NCBI GenBank assembly: GCA_963753115.1
Contig: CAVWBB010000007.1
Location: 248,001 to 312,000, forward strand
Direction of reading: 5' to 3'
Origin: Bog-473 sp963753115
GTDB taxonomy: Bacteria; Actinomycetota; Acidimicrobiia; Acidimicrobiales; RAAP-2
DNA: 64,000 bases
Shown here: piece after piece, positions 26,343 to 34,939 of the stretch
Position numbering within the stretch: the first letter of the stretch is position 1
Layout: each line of letters starts with the position of its first letter
Program-made: the position numbers and the translations under genes
Notes under the pieces: model-generated
Told to the model about the DNA's origin: nothing
Database searches by the model: none
What the model saw: the letters and a program-made list of their open reading frames with translations, nothing else

Positions 26343-28213
26343 CGCCCTCCGGCCGTGCCCGACGGGCGCAGCTCGGCGATCACGGCGGGCTCGGGCGCGT
26401 GCAGGGCGGCCTCGATCACCTCGGTGATCTCGGAGCCGACCAGCTCGTCCCGCTCGAGCAAGGCGTCACGGAGAGCCTCGACCACCTGCGGGTGCGTGGT
26501 GACGATGGCCTTGGCCGCGTCGCAGCTGCCCATCAGCAGCGTGTCGAGCTCGGCCCGGGCCGTCTTGTCGCCCAGCACCTTGTCGACGAGGCTTCCCTCG
26601 AGGTAGCCGTTGCCGGCGGCGGCCACCGAGATGAGCGACGACCCCATGCCGCAGGCCCCGATCATCTGAGCCCCGATGGCGGTGGCTGCAGCCAGGTCGG
26701 AGGCCGGGCCCGTGGACACCTCGTCGAACCAGTGCTCCTCGGCCACCATGCCACCCATGGCGATCTGCAGCAGCGCGTGCAGCTCCTCGCTGCTTTTGGT
26801 GAAGCGCTCCTCGGTGTCGGAGTGCTGCAACAAGCCGAGCGAGTCGCGTCGCTTCACGATGGAGAGCACGTCGAGCTGGCGCGTCTGGCCGACGAAGTAG
26901 GCCACGGTGGCATGGCCGGCCTCGTGGGTGGCCACCCGGTCGCGCTCGTTCGGCGTGTAGATGGTCTCGTCGGTGACGCCGAGCTCGACGAGCATTTTGG
27001 CCTCGGCCACGTCGGACATCGTCATCGCAGAACGACCGTGCGTCAGTGCGATGACCAGTGCCTCGTCCATGAGACGCTCCAACGCGGCCGGCGAGTAGCC
27101 GAAGGTCATGCCGGCGACGATGTCGACGGCGCCGTGCTCGTCGAGGTCGGCGGCGTGTGCCTTCCTGCCCAGGTAGTAGGCGACGATGTCGGCCCGGGCT
27201 TTCCGTCCCGGGAGGCCGAAGTAGATGGTGCGGTCGAAGCGACCCGGCCGGATCAGCGCAGGGTCGAGGTCGTCCTTGCGGTTGGTGGCGCCGACCACGA
27301 GCACGTTGGCAGGCACGACGGCGGGCTTGTGCAGCTTGCTGCCGTCGGGGAGATAGCGGTTGAGCAGGTCGATCCAGGCCCATGCGATGCGCTGGCCCCG
27401 CGTCGGGGTGTCGAAGGACTGCAGCTGCACGAGGAGCTCGTTGACCACGCCGGACACGCCTTCGGCCCCGCCACTGCCGCCCATGCCGCGCCGGGTGGCA
27501 CCAATGGCATCGATCTCCTCAATGAAGCCGATGGCGCCGCCCTCCTTGTGGGCGTGCTTGCGGAGTTGCTTGAAGAAGGACCGGATCTTGCGGTTCGTCT
27601 GGCCGTAGTACATCGACTGGAACGCCGAGGCCGACACGAAGAGGAACGGGACGTTCGCCTCCTTGGCCATGGCCTTGGCGACGAAGGTCTTGCCGGTCCC
27701 GGGCGGCCCTTCGAACAACACACCGCGCCGCGCCGACCCGCCCATGGCGTCGCGGAAGGTCTGGTGCGCGAGGAACAAGTTGATGGAGCGGACCACCTCG
27801 GCCTTGATGGGGTCGATGCCCACCAGGTCTTCGAGGCCCACCTTGGTCTCGCCGGGACGGATCAGCGTGTGCGGCGACCGCCCCGCCGCGAGGAGGGGGG
27901 CGAGCATGACCACGCCGAGCATGCAGACGACGAGCAGGATCGGGATGGCGGTGCCGAGGCCGTGCGGCAGGTGGATGGTCGGGAAGATCCCGTGCCCGCT
28001 GATCCGGCGGATGACGACCCAGCCCAGCGCCAGAGCGGCGACGGCGACCAGGCGGCGGAGACGGGCCATGCGGCGGCGCTCACGGGCGTGCGCCACGTCT
28101 GCGCTGGCGAGGATGGAGTCGCCCACGATCCCCGAGACATCGCGGCCGGCGGTGGTCGAGGTTTCCTCGTTGGGGCGTGCGGGGGCGGGGACCCTGTTGG
28201 CTGGTCGACTCAT
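26336..28213 (-). CDS. FtsH-like AAA+ membrane metalloprotease, divergent
   Basis: 625 residues from ATG 28213. Two hydrophobic segments (about 53-70 and 88-110) anchor it, with a short segment between instead of FtsH's larger periplasmic domain. AAA+ part: Walker A GPPGTGKT at 169-176, Walker B FIEEID at 230-235, and the arginine-finger region ATNRKDDLDPALIRPGRFDR at 309-328. The protease part has HEAGH at 430-434 with Asp506 as third zinc ligand, at FtsH-like spacing. The stretch between Walker B and the arginine fingers is about 40 residues longer than in FtsH (RIAWAWIDLLNRYLPDGSKL region). Probably degrades membrane or soluble proteins; the insertion may alter substrate entry. It is unlikely to be the cell's main FtsH. 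Confidence 0.88.
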   Translation of the reverse strand: MSRPANRVPAPARPNEETSTTAGRDVSGIVGDSILASADVAHARERRRMARLRRLVAVAALALGWVVIRRISGHGIFPTIHLPHGLGTAIPILLVVCMLGVVMLAPLLAAGRSPHTLIRPGETKVGLEDLVGIDPIKAEVVRSINLFLAHQTFRDAMGGSARRGVLFEGPPGTGKTFVAKAMAKEANVPFLFVSASAFQSMYYGQTNRKIRSFFKQLRKHAHKEGGAIGFIEEIDAIGATRRGMGGSGGAEGVSGVVNELLVQLQSFDTPTRGQRIAWAWIDLLNRYLPDGSKLHKPAVVPANVLVVGATNRKDDLDPALIRPGRFDRTIYFGLPGRKARADIVAYYLGRKAHAADLDEHGAVDIVAGMTFGYSPAALERLMDEALVIALTHGRSAMTMSDVAEAKMLVELGVTDETIYTPNERDRVATHEAGHATVAYFVGQTRQLDVLSIVKRRDSLGLLQHSDTEERFTKSSEELHALLQIAMGGMVAEEHWFDEVSTGPASDLAAATAIGAQMIGACGMGSSLISVAAAGNGYLEGSLVDKVLGDKTARAELDTLLMGSCDAAKAIVTTHPQVVEALRDALLERDELVGSEITEVIEAALHAPEPAVIAELRPSGTAGGRA

Positions 28214-28254
28214 GACCACTCCGTTCACTCCCCCGAGGACGTATTCCAATGTAG

Positions 28255-28312
28255 AGAATCCCACAGGGACTATGACCTTGCGAAGTGACAAAAGTAATAA
28301 ATAGGGGATTCT
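28255..28312. repeat. 8-bp inverted repeat flanking an AT-rich patch
   Basis: AGAATCCC (28255-28262) and GGGATTCT (28305-28312) are exact inverted copies 42 bp apart. They bracket the lowest-GC stretch nearby, upstream of the FtsH-like gene, and could be regulator half-sites. The spacing is too long for a simple hairpin terminator. Confidence 0.3.
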
Positions 28313-28372
28313 TCCCGGTGATACCCCGTCGGAACGCAATCGCCCGGGCGACCGCCGCCCCTGAGATCCCGC

Positions 28373-28468
28373 TCAGTCGGCCGGGTCCGGCGCCCATCGG
28401 GGCAGGTCGACGTCGGTGCCGTCTGGCCCTCGTCGTGGGCTGAACACCGACTTGACCGGCTCTCCCAT
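28373..28468 (-). CDS. Possible 31-residue peptide
   Basis: ATG 28468 to TGA 28373 would encode a 31-residue peptide starting MGEPVKSVFSPRRG, with a proline/aspartate-rich end. Composition looks protein-like, but there is no ribosome-binding site or promoter match, so support is weak. Confidence 0.2.
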   Translation of the reverse strand: MGEPVKSVFSPRRGPDGTDVDLPRWAPDPAD

Positions 28469-28691
28469 CTCGATGTGGCCGGATCAACGCCGTTGATCTC
28501 CCGGCCCGGGCCGGTCATGAGGGGATGGAGGATGGACCACGCCCGGCTTCTCGTCGCCCAGCGGCAGGAGGAGGCTCGTCTCGCCCGGGGCGGAGGCTGT
28601 CGTCGGCGCGGGTCAGTCCCACCCTGGGGGCGGCGCGCTGCGCCACCTGCGCTGCGGCTTTGGCGGAGCGTCGCCCGGAGCGGGTTGAATG

Positions 28692-28704
28692 TGACGCGCC
28701 GTCA
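28692..28704. promoter_or_regulatory. 13-bp palindrome, putative operator (copy 3)
   Basis: TGACG-CGC-CGTCA, followed by G, ends 33 bp before the aldehyde dehydrogenase ATG. Same core and similar distance as the copies at 1927 and 19666. Confidence 0.6.
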
Positions 28705-28737
28705 GATCGGCTGGCGGCACCCGAGTCGGGAGCACAC

Positions 28738-30210
28738 ATGGCCGAGACCACACAGCGCAACGAGCACCAGCTCCTCATCGGGGGCAAGTGGGTCGACGCG
28801 TCAGACGGGACCTACGAGATCGTCAACCCTGCCACCGAGGAGATCGTCGGACTGGCCCCCAACGCCAGCGCAGACGACGCGCTGGCCGCCGCCGCGGCGG
28901 CCAAGGAGGCCCAGCCGGGCTGGGCGGCCTGGTCGGCCGACGACCGCGGCGCCCTCATGCGCGAAGCCGCAGCCGCCATCCGGGCCAAGTCCTCCGAACT
29001 CCTGCCCTTGGTGATCGCGGAGACCGGCGCGACGGCAACCGTCGGCTCGCGCATGCAGGTGCCCGTGGCGGCGGACCGCTTCGAGCGCTACGCCCGCGAC
29101 CCCCGCGGCGTGCTGCAGACGCCGCTCCTCCCCCAGCCCGCCCAGGCGACGCCGCTGGCGCCGGGCGGGATCATCGGCGGGATGGTGAACCGCCAACCGC
29201 TCGGCGTCGTGGCCTGCATCACCTCGTACAACTTCCCCATGGTCAACATGGCGGGAAAGGTGGCCCCCGCGCTGGCGGCCGGCAACACCGTCGTCGTGAA
29301 GCCGGCTCCGCAGGACCCGCTGGCCATTGTGGAGCTCGTCCGCATCCTCAACGACGTCGGCTTCCCGCCCGGCGTGGTCAACCTGGTCAACGGGAACGGT
29401 CCGGCCTCCTCCGCCGCGTTGGTCGACTCCGACGAGGTCGACTGCGTCAGCTTCACCGGCTCGACCCAGGTCGGCGTGAAGATCGGCGAGCAGGCGGCCC
29501 GCACCATGAAGCGCACCCTGCTCGAGCTCGGCGGCAAGGGCGCCTGTGTCGTCTTCGAGGACGCCGACGTGAAGGGGGCCATCGGCTGCATCGGCTCGAC
29601 CTGGTCGTTCCACTCCGGACAGATCTGCACCGCGCCGACACGGGCGGTGGTGCACCGGAGCCTGTTCGACCAGGTGCGCGACGGCCTCGTGCAGATGGCC
29701 GGCTACCTCAAGGTGGGTGACCCGACCGACCCCGCGACCATCATCGGGCCGGTCATCTCGGCGGCGCAGCGCGGCCGGATCGAGGCACACATCCAGACGG
29801 CGATCGAGGACGGGGGCGAGATCGTCATCGGGGGTGAGCGCCCGGCCGATCTGCCCACGGGGTTCTACGTGGCGCCGACGCTCATCACCGGCGACAACAC
29901 CATGCGCGTCGCGCGCGAGGAGATCTTCGGCCCGGTCATCACGATGATCCCCTTCGACGACGAAGACGAGGGCATCGCCATCGCCAACGACACCGAATTC
30001 GGGCTCTACGACTACGTGTTCTCCAAGGACGGCGCCCGCGCCCTGCGCGTCGCCAAGCGCCTGCAAGCCGGGCATGTGGGCGTCAACACCGCGCAGCGCA
30101 ACCACGACGCCCCCTTCGGCGGGTTCAAGATGTCCGGCGTCGGGCGCGACGGGGGCGACTACGGCCTGCTGGCCTACACCGAGCCCCAGGCCATCATCTG
30201 GAGCTCATAG
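28738..30210 (+). CDS. NAD(P)-dependent aldehyde dehydrogenase
   Basis: 490 residues, ALDH superfamily. Catalytic Cys297 lies in HSGQICTAPTR, general-base Glu263 in LLELGGKG, the oxyanion Asn in TSYNFPM, and the cofactor loop in FTGSTQVG. It oxidises an aldehyde to the acid (or acyl-CoA). ATG 28738 begins a typical N-terminus (HQLLIGGKWVDASDG). The operator-like palindrome upstream ties it to the same regulon as echA20, so a steroid- or terpenoid-derived aldehyde is a reasonable guess. The next gene starts 91 bp downstream on the same strand and may be separate. Confidence 0.92.
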   Translation: MAETTQRNEHQLLIGGKWVDASDGTYEIVNPATEEIVGLAPNASADDALAAAAAAKEAQPGWAAWSADDRGALMREAAAAIRAKSSELLPLVIAETGATATVGSRMQVPVAADRFERYARDPRGVLQTPLLPQPAQATPLAPGGIIGGMVNRQPLGVVACITSYNFPMVNMAGKVAPALAAGNTVVVKPAPQDPLAIVELVRILNDVGFPPGVVNLVNGNGPASSAALVDSDEVDCVSFTGSTQVGVKIGEQAARTMKRTLLELGGKGACVVFEDADVKGAIGCIGSTWSFHSGQICTAPTRAVVHRSLFDQVRDGLVQMAGYLKVGDPTDPATIIGPVISAAQRGRIEAHIQTAIEDGGEIVIGGERPADLPTGFYVAPTLITGDNTMRVAREEIFGPVITMIPFDDEDEGIAIANDTEFGLYDYVFSKDGARALRVAKRLQAGHVGVNTAQRNHDAPFGGFKMSGVGRDGGDYGLLAYTEPQAIIWSS

Positions 30211-30301
30211 CGCCAGAGCGGCGCAGCCCGACGCCACCGATGCACCGGGCCCTCGCTCCCCGACGGCACATGGCGCCGGTCGGGTGAGGTAAGAACGGCG
30301 T

Positions 30302-31577
30302 ATGGCCACGTTCCCCCACACGCCGATGCCCCAGCAGGGTCTCCCCCGCGACGAGGTGATGCAGAAGCTGATCACCATGAAGCAGGACGACCAGGACTGG
30401 CGGGGCGGCCGGGTCTTCAGCCTGGTGTACTCGGCGGGCGACGACATCCATGAGCTCCTCTCCGATGCGCTGTCGCTCTACAGCGCCGAGAACGGGCTCA
30501 ACGTCCTGGCCTTCCCCAGCATCGGCGTCATGCAGCACGACATCGTTTCCAACACGGCCTCCTTGCTCGGCGCCGACGACCCCGCATCCGGTGGCGCGGT
30601 GGAGGGCTACCTCACCTCGGGCGGCACCGAGAGCCTGCTCCAGGCGGTGAAGACGGCACGCGACGTGGGACGCGCCCGCGGCCTGGCCCGGCCGCGGGTC
30701 GTGGCGGCCGAGAGCGCGCACGCAGCGTTCACGAAGGCCGCCGACTACTTCGACGTGGACCTCGTCAGGGTCCCGGTGGACGCCGACTTCCGGGTCAGCG
30801 CCAGCAGGCTGGCCGACGCCTGCACGGACGAGACGATCATGGTGGTGGGCTCCGCCCCGACGTACCCCCAGGGAGTGATCGACCCCATTGCCGACATTGC
30901 CGCGCTGGCGCTCGAGCGCGGGATCCTGTGCCACGTCGACGCGTGCATGGGCGGCTTCCTCCTGCCCTTCCTCACCGAGCTCGGCCGCCTGGACGAGCCG
31001 TTCGACTTCCGGGTGCCCGGCGTGACATCCATGTCGGCCGACGTGCACAAGTACGGCTACGCGTCCAAGGGCGTCTCGGTGATCCTGTACCGGACCCACG
31101 AGCTGGCCCGGATGCAGCTCTTCGTCACCACGGACTGGCTGGGCGGGTTCTACGCCTCCACGGCGATGGCCGGGACACGGCCGGCCGGTCCGGTCGCCGC
31201 GGCCTGGGCCGCCCTGATGCACATCGGCCACGAGGGCTACCTCGAGCTCACGCGCACGGCACACGATGCGGCACGGGAGCTGCGGGCGGGGGTGGAGTCG
31301 ATCGAGGGCCTCGCCGTGCGCGGCGACCCGCCGGCGACGGTCCTGGCCTTCGGGGCCAAGGACGCCGACGCCCTCGACATCTTCGCCGTGGGCGAGCGGC
31401 TGGCCGCCGAAGGCTGGTACCTCGATCGCCAGAACCGACCGGACTCGCTCCACGCCACGGTGCACGCCGGGAGCGCGGCGACCGTGCCCGCGCTGGTCAA
31501 CGACCTGCGACACGCGGTCAGGGAGGTCGGGACGCGGCCGCGCCGCGTCCCGCGACACGACCTACGGGCAGACCTAG
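30302..31577 (+). CDS. PLP-dependent decarboxylase/aldolase, sphingosine-1-phosphate-lyase-like
   Basis: About 424 residues, group II PLP decarboxylase fold. It has EGYLTSGGTESLLQAVKTAR, HVDACMGGFLLPF (Asp213 contacts the pyridine nitrogen), and SADVHKYGYASKG with Lys250 as the Schiff-base lysine. The closest look is to S1P lyases and bacterial relatives that cleave amino alcohol phosphates or decarboxylate amino acids. Near the 3' end a one-base insertion (about 31531-31545) breaks the frame; corrected, the protein ends RAASRDTTYGQT at TAG 31575-31577. That stop overlaps the stop of the convergent UBP gene in CTAG. An S1P-lyase-type reaction yields an aldehyde, and an aldehyde dehydrogenase lies just upstream. 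Confidence 0.85.
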
Positions 31578-31841
31578 GCGGGCTCCATGGTGAGCTCGTC
31601 GACGTAGCACCAGATCCAGTCTTCGTTTGGTTGGAACGACTGGATCAGCGGGTGGCCCGAGGCGTGGAAGTGCTTCGGTGGCGTGCTTGTTCGGCGAAGA
31701 GTCGCAGCAGTTGACCTCCCCGCAGGACAGGCAGAGGCGCAGGTGCAGCCACGTGCCGCCGATCTTCATGCATTCGCCGCACCCCGAGGGTGTCTGCGGA
31801 TCGACGTCGCTGATCTGGTCCAGATGCGTGCACTCGGCCAT
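31574..31841 (-). CDS. UBP-type zinc-finger protein (frameshifted)
   Basis: About 88 residues. The UBP zinc finger reads CTHLDQI, CGECMKIGGTWLHLRLCLSCG and CCDSSPNKHATKHFHASGHP, giving the Cys/His set of the eukaryotic ubiquitin-binding ZnF-UBP fold; it ends in EDWIWCYVDELTMEPA. One extra base at about 31675-31678 breaks the frame and is corrected here. In bacteria without ubiquitin this domain has no established role; the tail motif resembles the Arg/Trp pocket that binds C-terminal peptides. It lies 17 bp behind the SDR gene of the mycofactocin operon, so co-expression is likely. Confidence 0.82.
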
Positions 31842-31858
31842 GGGCTCTCCTGTCGTCG

Positions 31859-32644
31859 CTACGAAGTGGTCATGCCGCCGTCGACCGGGAGGGCTGCCCC
31901 GGTGACGCCCGAGGAGCTGGCACCGCACAACCAGGCGATCAGCGCGGCCGGCTCCTCGGGGTGCAGGAGTCGCTGCACCAGCTGCTGGGCGCCGAATTCC
32001 TCGGGCGAGGACAGGCCGTAGACGGCGGCGGAGGCATCGAGGATGGGGCCGCGGGTCGAACCGGGGCACACGGCGTTCGCGGTGATGCCGGTGCCGGCCA
32101 GGTCGGCGGCGAGCGAGCGGATGAGCCCGATCACCGCGTGCTTGGACGCGCTGTAGGCGCCGAGGCGCGGCAAACCCAGGAGTCCGGCCGTCGAGGCGAC
32201 GGCCACGAGCCGGCCGTGGCGGGGCTCCGGCGCAGTGAGGAGCGCCGGCACCGCGGCCGCCGCCAGGCGGCGCACCCCGTTGACGTTCACGTCGAACTGC
32301 ACGTCCCACTGGGCGTCGGCCGTCTCCCAGACCGGAGGGCCGCCGCTGAGCACGCCGGCGGCGGCGACCGCCGCCTGGAGTCCCCCGAAGTGCCGGACGG
32401 CCTCGTCCACGGCGGCCTGCATGTCCGAGGCGCTGCGCACGTCGCCCACGACGGCGCGGACGGCGGCGCCGTGGCGCTGGGCCACCGCTTCCAGATCCGC
32501 CTTCGTGGCCAGGGCGTAGTCCAGGGCCGGATCGTCGGCGGTGCGGTCCACCGCCACGACCTGCCACCCGGCGGCCACGAGGGCGTCGACCGTCGCGGCG
32601 CCGATCCCACGCGCGGCACCGGTGACGACCGCTGCCGGGCTCAT
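31859..32644 (-). CDS. Short-chain dehydrogenase/reductase in the mycofactocin operon
   Basis: 261 residues. Rossmann motif VVTGAARGIGAA (about 6-17), Asp in AVDR suggesting NAD preference, AAAGVLSGG, catalytic Ser in VASTAG and YSASK for Tyr and Lys. Its ATG overlaps the mftE stop (TGATG), so it is translated directly with the mycofactocin maturation genes. SDRs with tightly held NADH that need mycofactocin for re-oxidation are known from such loci; this gene is a candidate, though that subgroup's extra loop is not clearly visible here. Confidence 0.85.
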   Translation of the reverse strand: MSPAAVVTGAARGIGAATVDALVAAGWQVVAVDRTADDPALDYALATKADLEAVAQRHGAAVRAVVGDVRSASDMQAAVDEAVRHFGGLQAAVAAAGVLSGGPPVWETADAQWDVQFDVNVNGVRRLAAAAVPALLTAPEPRHGRLVAVASTAGLLGLPRLGAYSASKHAVIGLIRSLAADLAGTGITANAVCPGSTRGPILDASAAVYGLSSPEEFGAQQLVQRLLHPEEPAALIAWLCGASSSGVTGAALPVDGGMTTS

Positions 32645-33324
32645 GGGAGCGACCAGTGCGACGCGACCGTGCGCGTCAGGTCTCCCACGAGCGAATCGAG
32701 CAGGACCCGGCCCTCTTCCGCAGACGCACCCGTCGGATCACCCAGCACGCCGCTGGACGATACCGGCCGCACCCCCTCGGCGCGCAGACGGGGCAGCAAC
32801 GAAGCGATCGGCTCGGTCCGCCCGGGCCGGGCCTCGTCGAGGCGCACCGACGACGGTGCGATTGCCAGCAGGAGGGACGTCTCGGTCCGACCGGCGTGCG
32901 CGTCGCCGCCCGGCGTCGTGGCGCGCCACACCACCACGTCGTCGCCCTCGGCAATGCAGCGGCTCTGGGCCCCCACGAGCGCCTCCTCGTTCCCCCCGTG
33001 GGCATTGACGAACACCACGCCGGCAAAGGCGCTCCGGGCCGAGCGCACGATCTCGACGAGCAGGTCGGCCAGGACCCCGTGACCCATGAGGAGCGTGCCC
33101 GGGAAGCCGGCGTGCTCGCCGCTCGCCCCGTAGGCGACGGCGGGTGCCGCGGTCACGCTGGCACAACGGGCCGCCAACCCGGCGACCACGGAGACGGCGA
33201 TGCGGGTGTCGGTGTCGAGGGGCAGGTGCGGGCCGTGCTGCTCGAGCGAGCCCAGCGGGACCGCCAGCACCGTGCGCCCCCCGGTCGCCTCCACCTGGGG
33301 CCAGGTGGCGCCGGCGAGCTCCAC
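32641..33324 (-). CDS. mftE: MftE, creatininase-like mycofactocin peptidase
   Basis: 227 residues from GTG 33324. Metal-ligand motifs of the creatininase fold: SLEQHGPHLPLDTD (Glu28, His30, Asp39) and FVNAHGGNEE (His109, Glu113). MftE cleaves the MftC-modified precursor peptide to release the cross-linked C-terminal Val-Tyr dipeptide core of mycofactocin. It starts 3 bp after the mftC stop and overlaps the SDR gene, so the mft genes read as one unit. Confidence 0.93.
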   Translation of the reverse strand: MELAGATWPQVEATGGRTVLAVPLGSLEQHGPHLPLDTDTRIAVSVVAGLAARCASVTAAPAVAYGASGEHAGFPGTLLMGHGVLADLLVEIVRSARSAFAGVVFVNAHGGNEEALVGAQSRCIAEGDDVVVWRATTPGGDAHAGRTETSLLLAIAPSSVRLDEARPGRTEPIASLLPRLRAEGVRPVSSSGVLGDPTGASAEEGRVLLDSLVGDLTRTVASHWSLP

Positions 33325-33327
33325 GGC

Positions 33328-34488
33328 TCAGGTGCGGGCCGGCGAGCGGAAGCGGACGGGTGTCGGCACCGGGATCGGCGTCCCGTCCCGCGCCACCTTG
33401 GAGTGCCCGAGCGCAGACTGCGGCCGCGTGCCCAGTGCCGCGAGCGCGGTCTCGCCGTGCCCGTAGACGCACTCGGGGTCCGGGCCGTCGAGGGGCAGGC
33501 CGGTGAAGAACTTGGCTGCCATGCAGCCGCCCTGGCAGGCATCGAACGAGCCGCACGAGGCGCAGGCCCCCGCGCTCTGCGGCTCGCGCAGCGAGGTGAA
33601 GAGATCCGACTCGCGCCAGACCACCGGGAAGCCTCCGGGGTCGCGTACGTTGCCGGCGAGGAACTGGCGGTCGATGACGAACGGGCAGGCGTACACGTCG
33701 CCGACGGGGTCGATGAGGCAGACGACCCGACCGGCGCCGCACAGATTCAGGCCGTCGAGCGGCTCGCCCAGCGCGGACAGATGGAAGAAGGAGTCGCCCG
33801 TCAGCACGCCGGGACGCTCGACCAGCCAGTGGTAGAGCGCACGCTGCTGTTCCGCCGTCGGGTGCAGGGCGTCCCAGGTGTCGACGGCGCGGCCAGAGGG
33901 GCGCAGGCGCGTCAGGCGGAGTTGGGCGCCGTAGGAGTCGGCGATGGCGGCCAGTGCATCGAGCTCATCGACGTTCTGCCGGGTGATGACGACGCTGATT
34001 TTGAAAGGGCCGAAGTCGGCGGCGGCGAGATTGTCCATGGCGGCGCGGGCGGCGGCGAACGAACCCTCGCCGCGGACGGCGTCGTTGGTGGCGGCGGTGG
34101 CTCCGTCGATGCTTATCTGCACATCGAGGTAGTCGAGCGCGGCGAGCTGGCGGGAGCGCTCGGGCGTGAGCCGCGTGCCGTTGGTGGAGAACTTCACACC
34201 GACCTTGCGCTCGACGGCGTAGGACACAAGATCGAAGAAGTCCGGCCGCAACATCGGCTCGCCCCCACCGATGTTGACGTAGAAGACCTTCATGTCGACC
34301 ATGTCGTCGACGATGCCGCGAGCCTCGGCTGGCGTGAGCTCGCTCGGGTCGCGCCGTCCCGAAGAGCTGAGGCAGTGCACGCAGGCGAGATTGCAGGCGT
34401 AGGTGAGCTCCCAGGTGAGGCAGATCGGTGCGTCGAGTCCCTGGCTGAACTGCTCCTTCAAGGGCAGGGGTGCGGTCTCAGCGGGCAT
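33328..34488 (-). CDS. mftC: MftC, radical SAM/SPASM mycofactocin maturase
   Basis: 386 residues. The radical-SAM cluster motif is C32-N-L-A-C36-V-H-C39 near the N-terminus, with GGGEPMLRPDFF as the SAM-binding segment. The C-terminal SPASM region supplies further cysteines (LNLCGAGRVVC, CPFV, CASCGSFDACQGGC) for two auxiliary clusters. MftC decarboxylates the C-terminal Tyr of MftA and cross-links it to the preceding Val. It overlaps mftB by 11 bp upstream and is followed at 3 bp by mftE, so coupling is tight. Confidence 0.95.
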   Translation of the reverse strand: MPAETAPLPLKEQFSQGLDAPICLTWELTYACNLACVHCLSSSGRRDPSELTPAEARGIVDDMVDMKVFYVNIGGGEPMLRPDFFDLVSYAVERKVGVKFSTNGTRLTPERSRQLAALDYLDVQISIDGATAATNDAVRGEGSFAAARAAMDNLAAADFGPFKISVVITRQNVDELDALAAIADSYGAQLRLTRLRPSGRAVDTWDALHPTAEQQRALYHWLVERPGVLTGDSFFHLSALGEPLDGLNLCGAGRVVCLIDPVGDVYACPFVIDRQFLAGNVRDPGGFPVVWRESDLFTSLREPQSAGACASCGSFDACQGGCMAAKFFTGLPLDGPDPECVYGHGETALAALGTRPQSALGHSKVARDGTPIPVPTPVRFRSPART

Positions 34489-34783
34489 CGATCACCTCCG
34501 AGCTCGCCAGTCGCGCCAGGGCACGCGTGTAGGAGCCCTGCTGGCCTTCGGGCACGACGGCGGCGATGGCCTCGGCTGCGCTCGGGTACTCGTGCAGCGA
34601 CGAGACCAGCTCGACCAGGGTCCGTGACTTGAGGAAGACGAGTCGACGGTTGCCGTAGTGATAGGCGAGCGCCCCGAAGGACTCGTCGCGCAAGGCGACC
34701 TGCGGATTGAGCTGCCACGCCCGTTCAGCTGCGAACGCAGCCCCCGCTGGCCGCGCCTCGGTCACGCTCAATAGACGCCGCAC
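34478..34783 (-). CDS. mftB: MftB, precursor-peptide chaperone (PqqD-like)
   Basis: 101 residues from GTG 34783; GTG 34765, 3 bp after the mftA stop, is an alternative start giving 95. The family core is clear: WQLNPQVALRDESFGALAYHYGNRRLVFLKSRTLVELVSSL, split over two strands, with a helical C-terminal half. MftB is a RiPP recognition element that binds the MftA leader and presents it to MftC. It sits between mftA and mftC with overlaps on both sides. Confidence 0.9.
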   Translation of the reverse strand: MRRLLSVTEARPAGAAFAAERAWQLNPQVALRDESFGALAYHYGNRRLVFLKSRTLVELVSSLHEYPSAAEAIAAVVPEGQQGSYTRALARLASSEVIDAR

Positions 34784-34878
34784 ATCCCGTCGATGGAGAC
34801 CTCTTCCACCAGGAGCTCATCGACGTCCTCATCGGACAGCTCCTCGACGTCCTGGGTGTCTTGGTCCTCAACCAGCAT
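34768..34878 (-). CDS. mftA: MftA, mycofactocin precursor peptide
   Basis: 36 residues from ATG 34878. The leader is very acidic (DVEELSDEDVDELLVEE) and the core is IDGMCGVY at the C-terminus, the near-invariant mycofactocin ending; Val35 and Tyr36 become the redox cofactor. GAGG 8 bp before the ATG is the likely ribosome-binding site. It heads the minus-strand operon mftA-B-C-E-SDR-UBP and is divergent from mftF with a 61-bp gap that must hold both promoters. Confidence 0.95.
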   Translation of the reverse strand: MLVEDQDTQDVEELSDEDVDELLVEEVSIDGMCGVY

Positions 34879-34939
34879 CCGACCTCCTCTGGGCACTGGC
34901 CCCAGCCTATCCCCGGCCCCGGACTGCCAAGATTGGACG

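Larger units (their letters stand above)
28214..28737. other. Long intergenic region between divergent genes (524 bp)
   Basis: This gap separates the FtsH-like gene (minus) from the aldehyde dehydrogenase gene (plus). It holds an unusually AT-rich patch (about 28240-28315) with AGAATCCC at 28255-28262 and its inverted copy at 28305-28312, and the CTGACG palindrome at 28692. A 31-residue frame on the minus strand lies in the middle. No RNA gene is recognisable. Confidence 0.6.
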
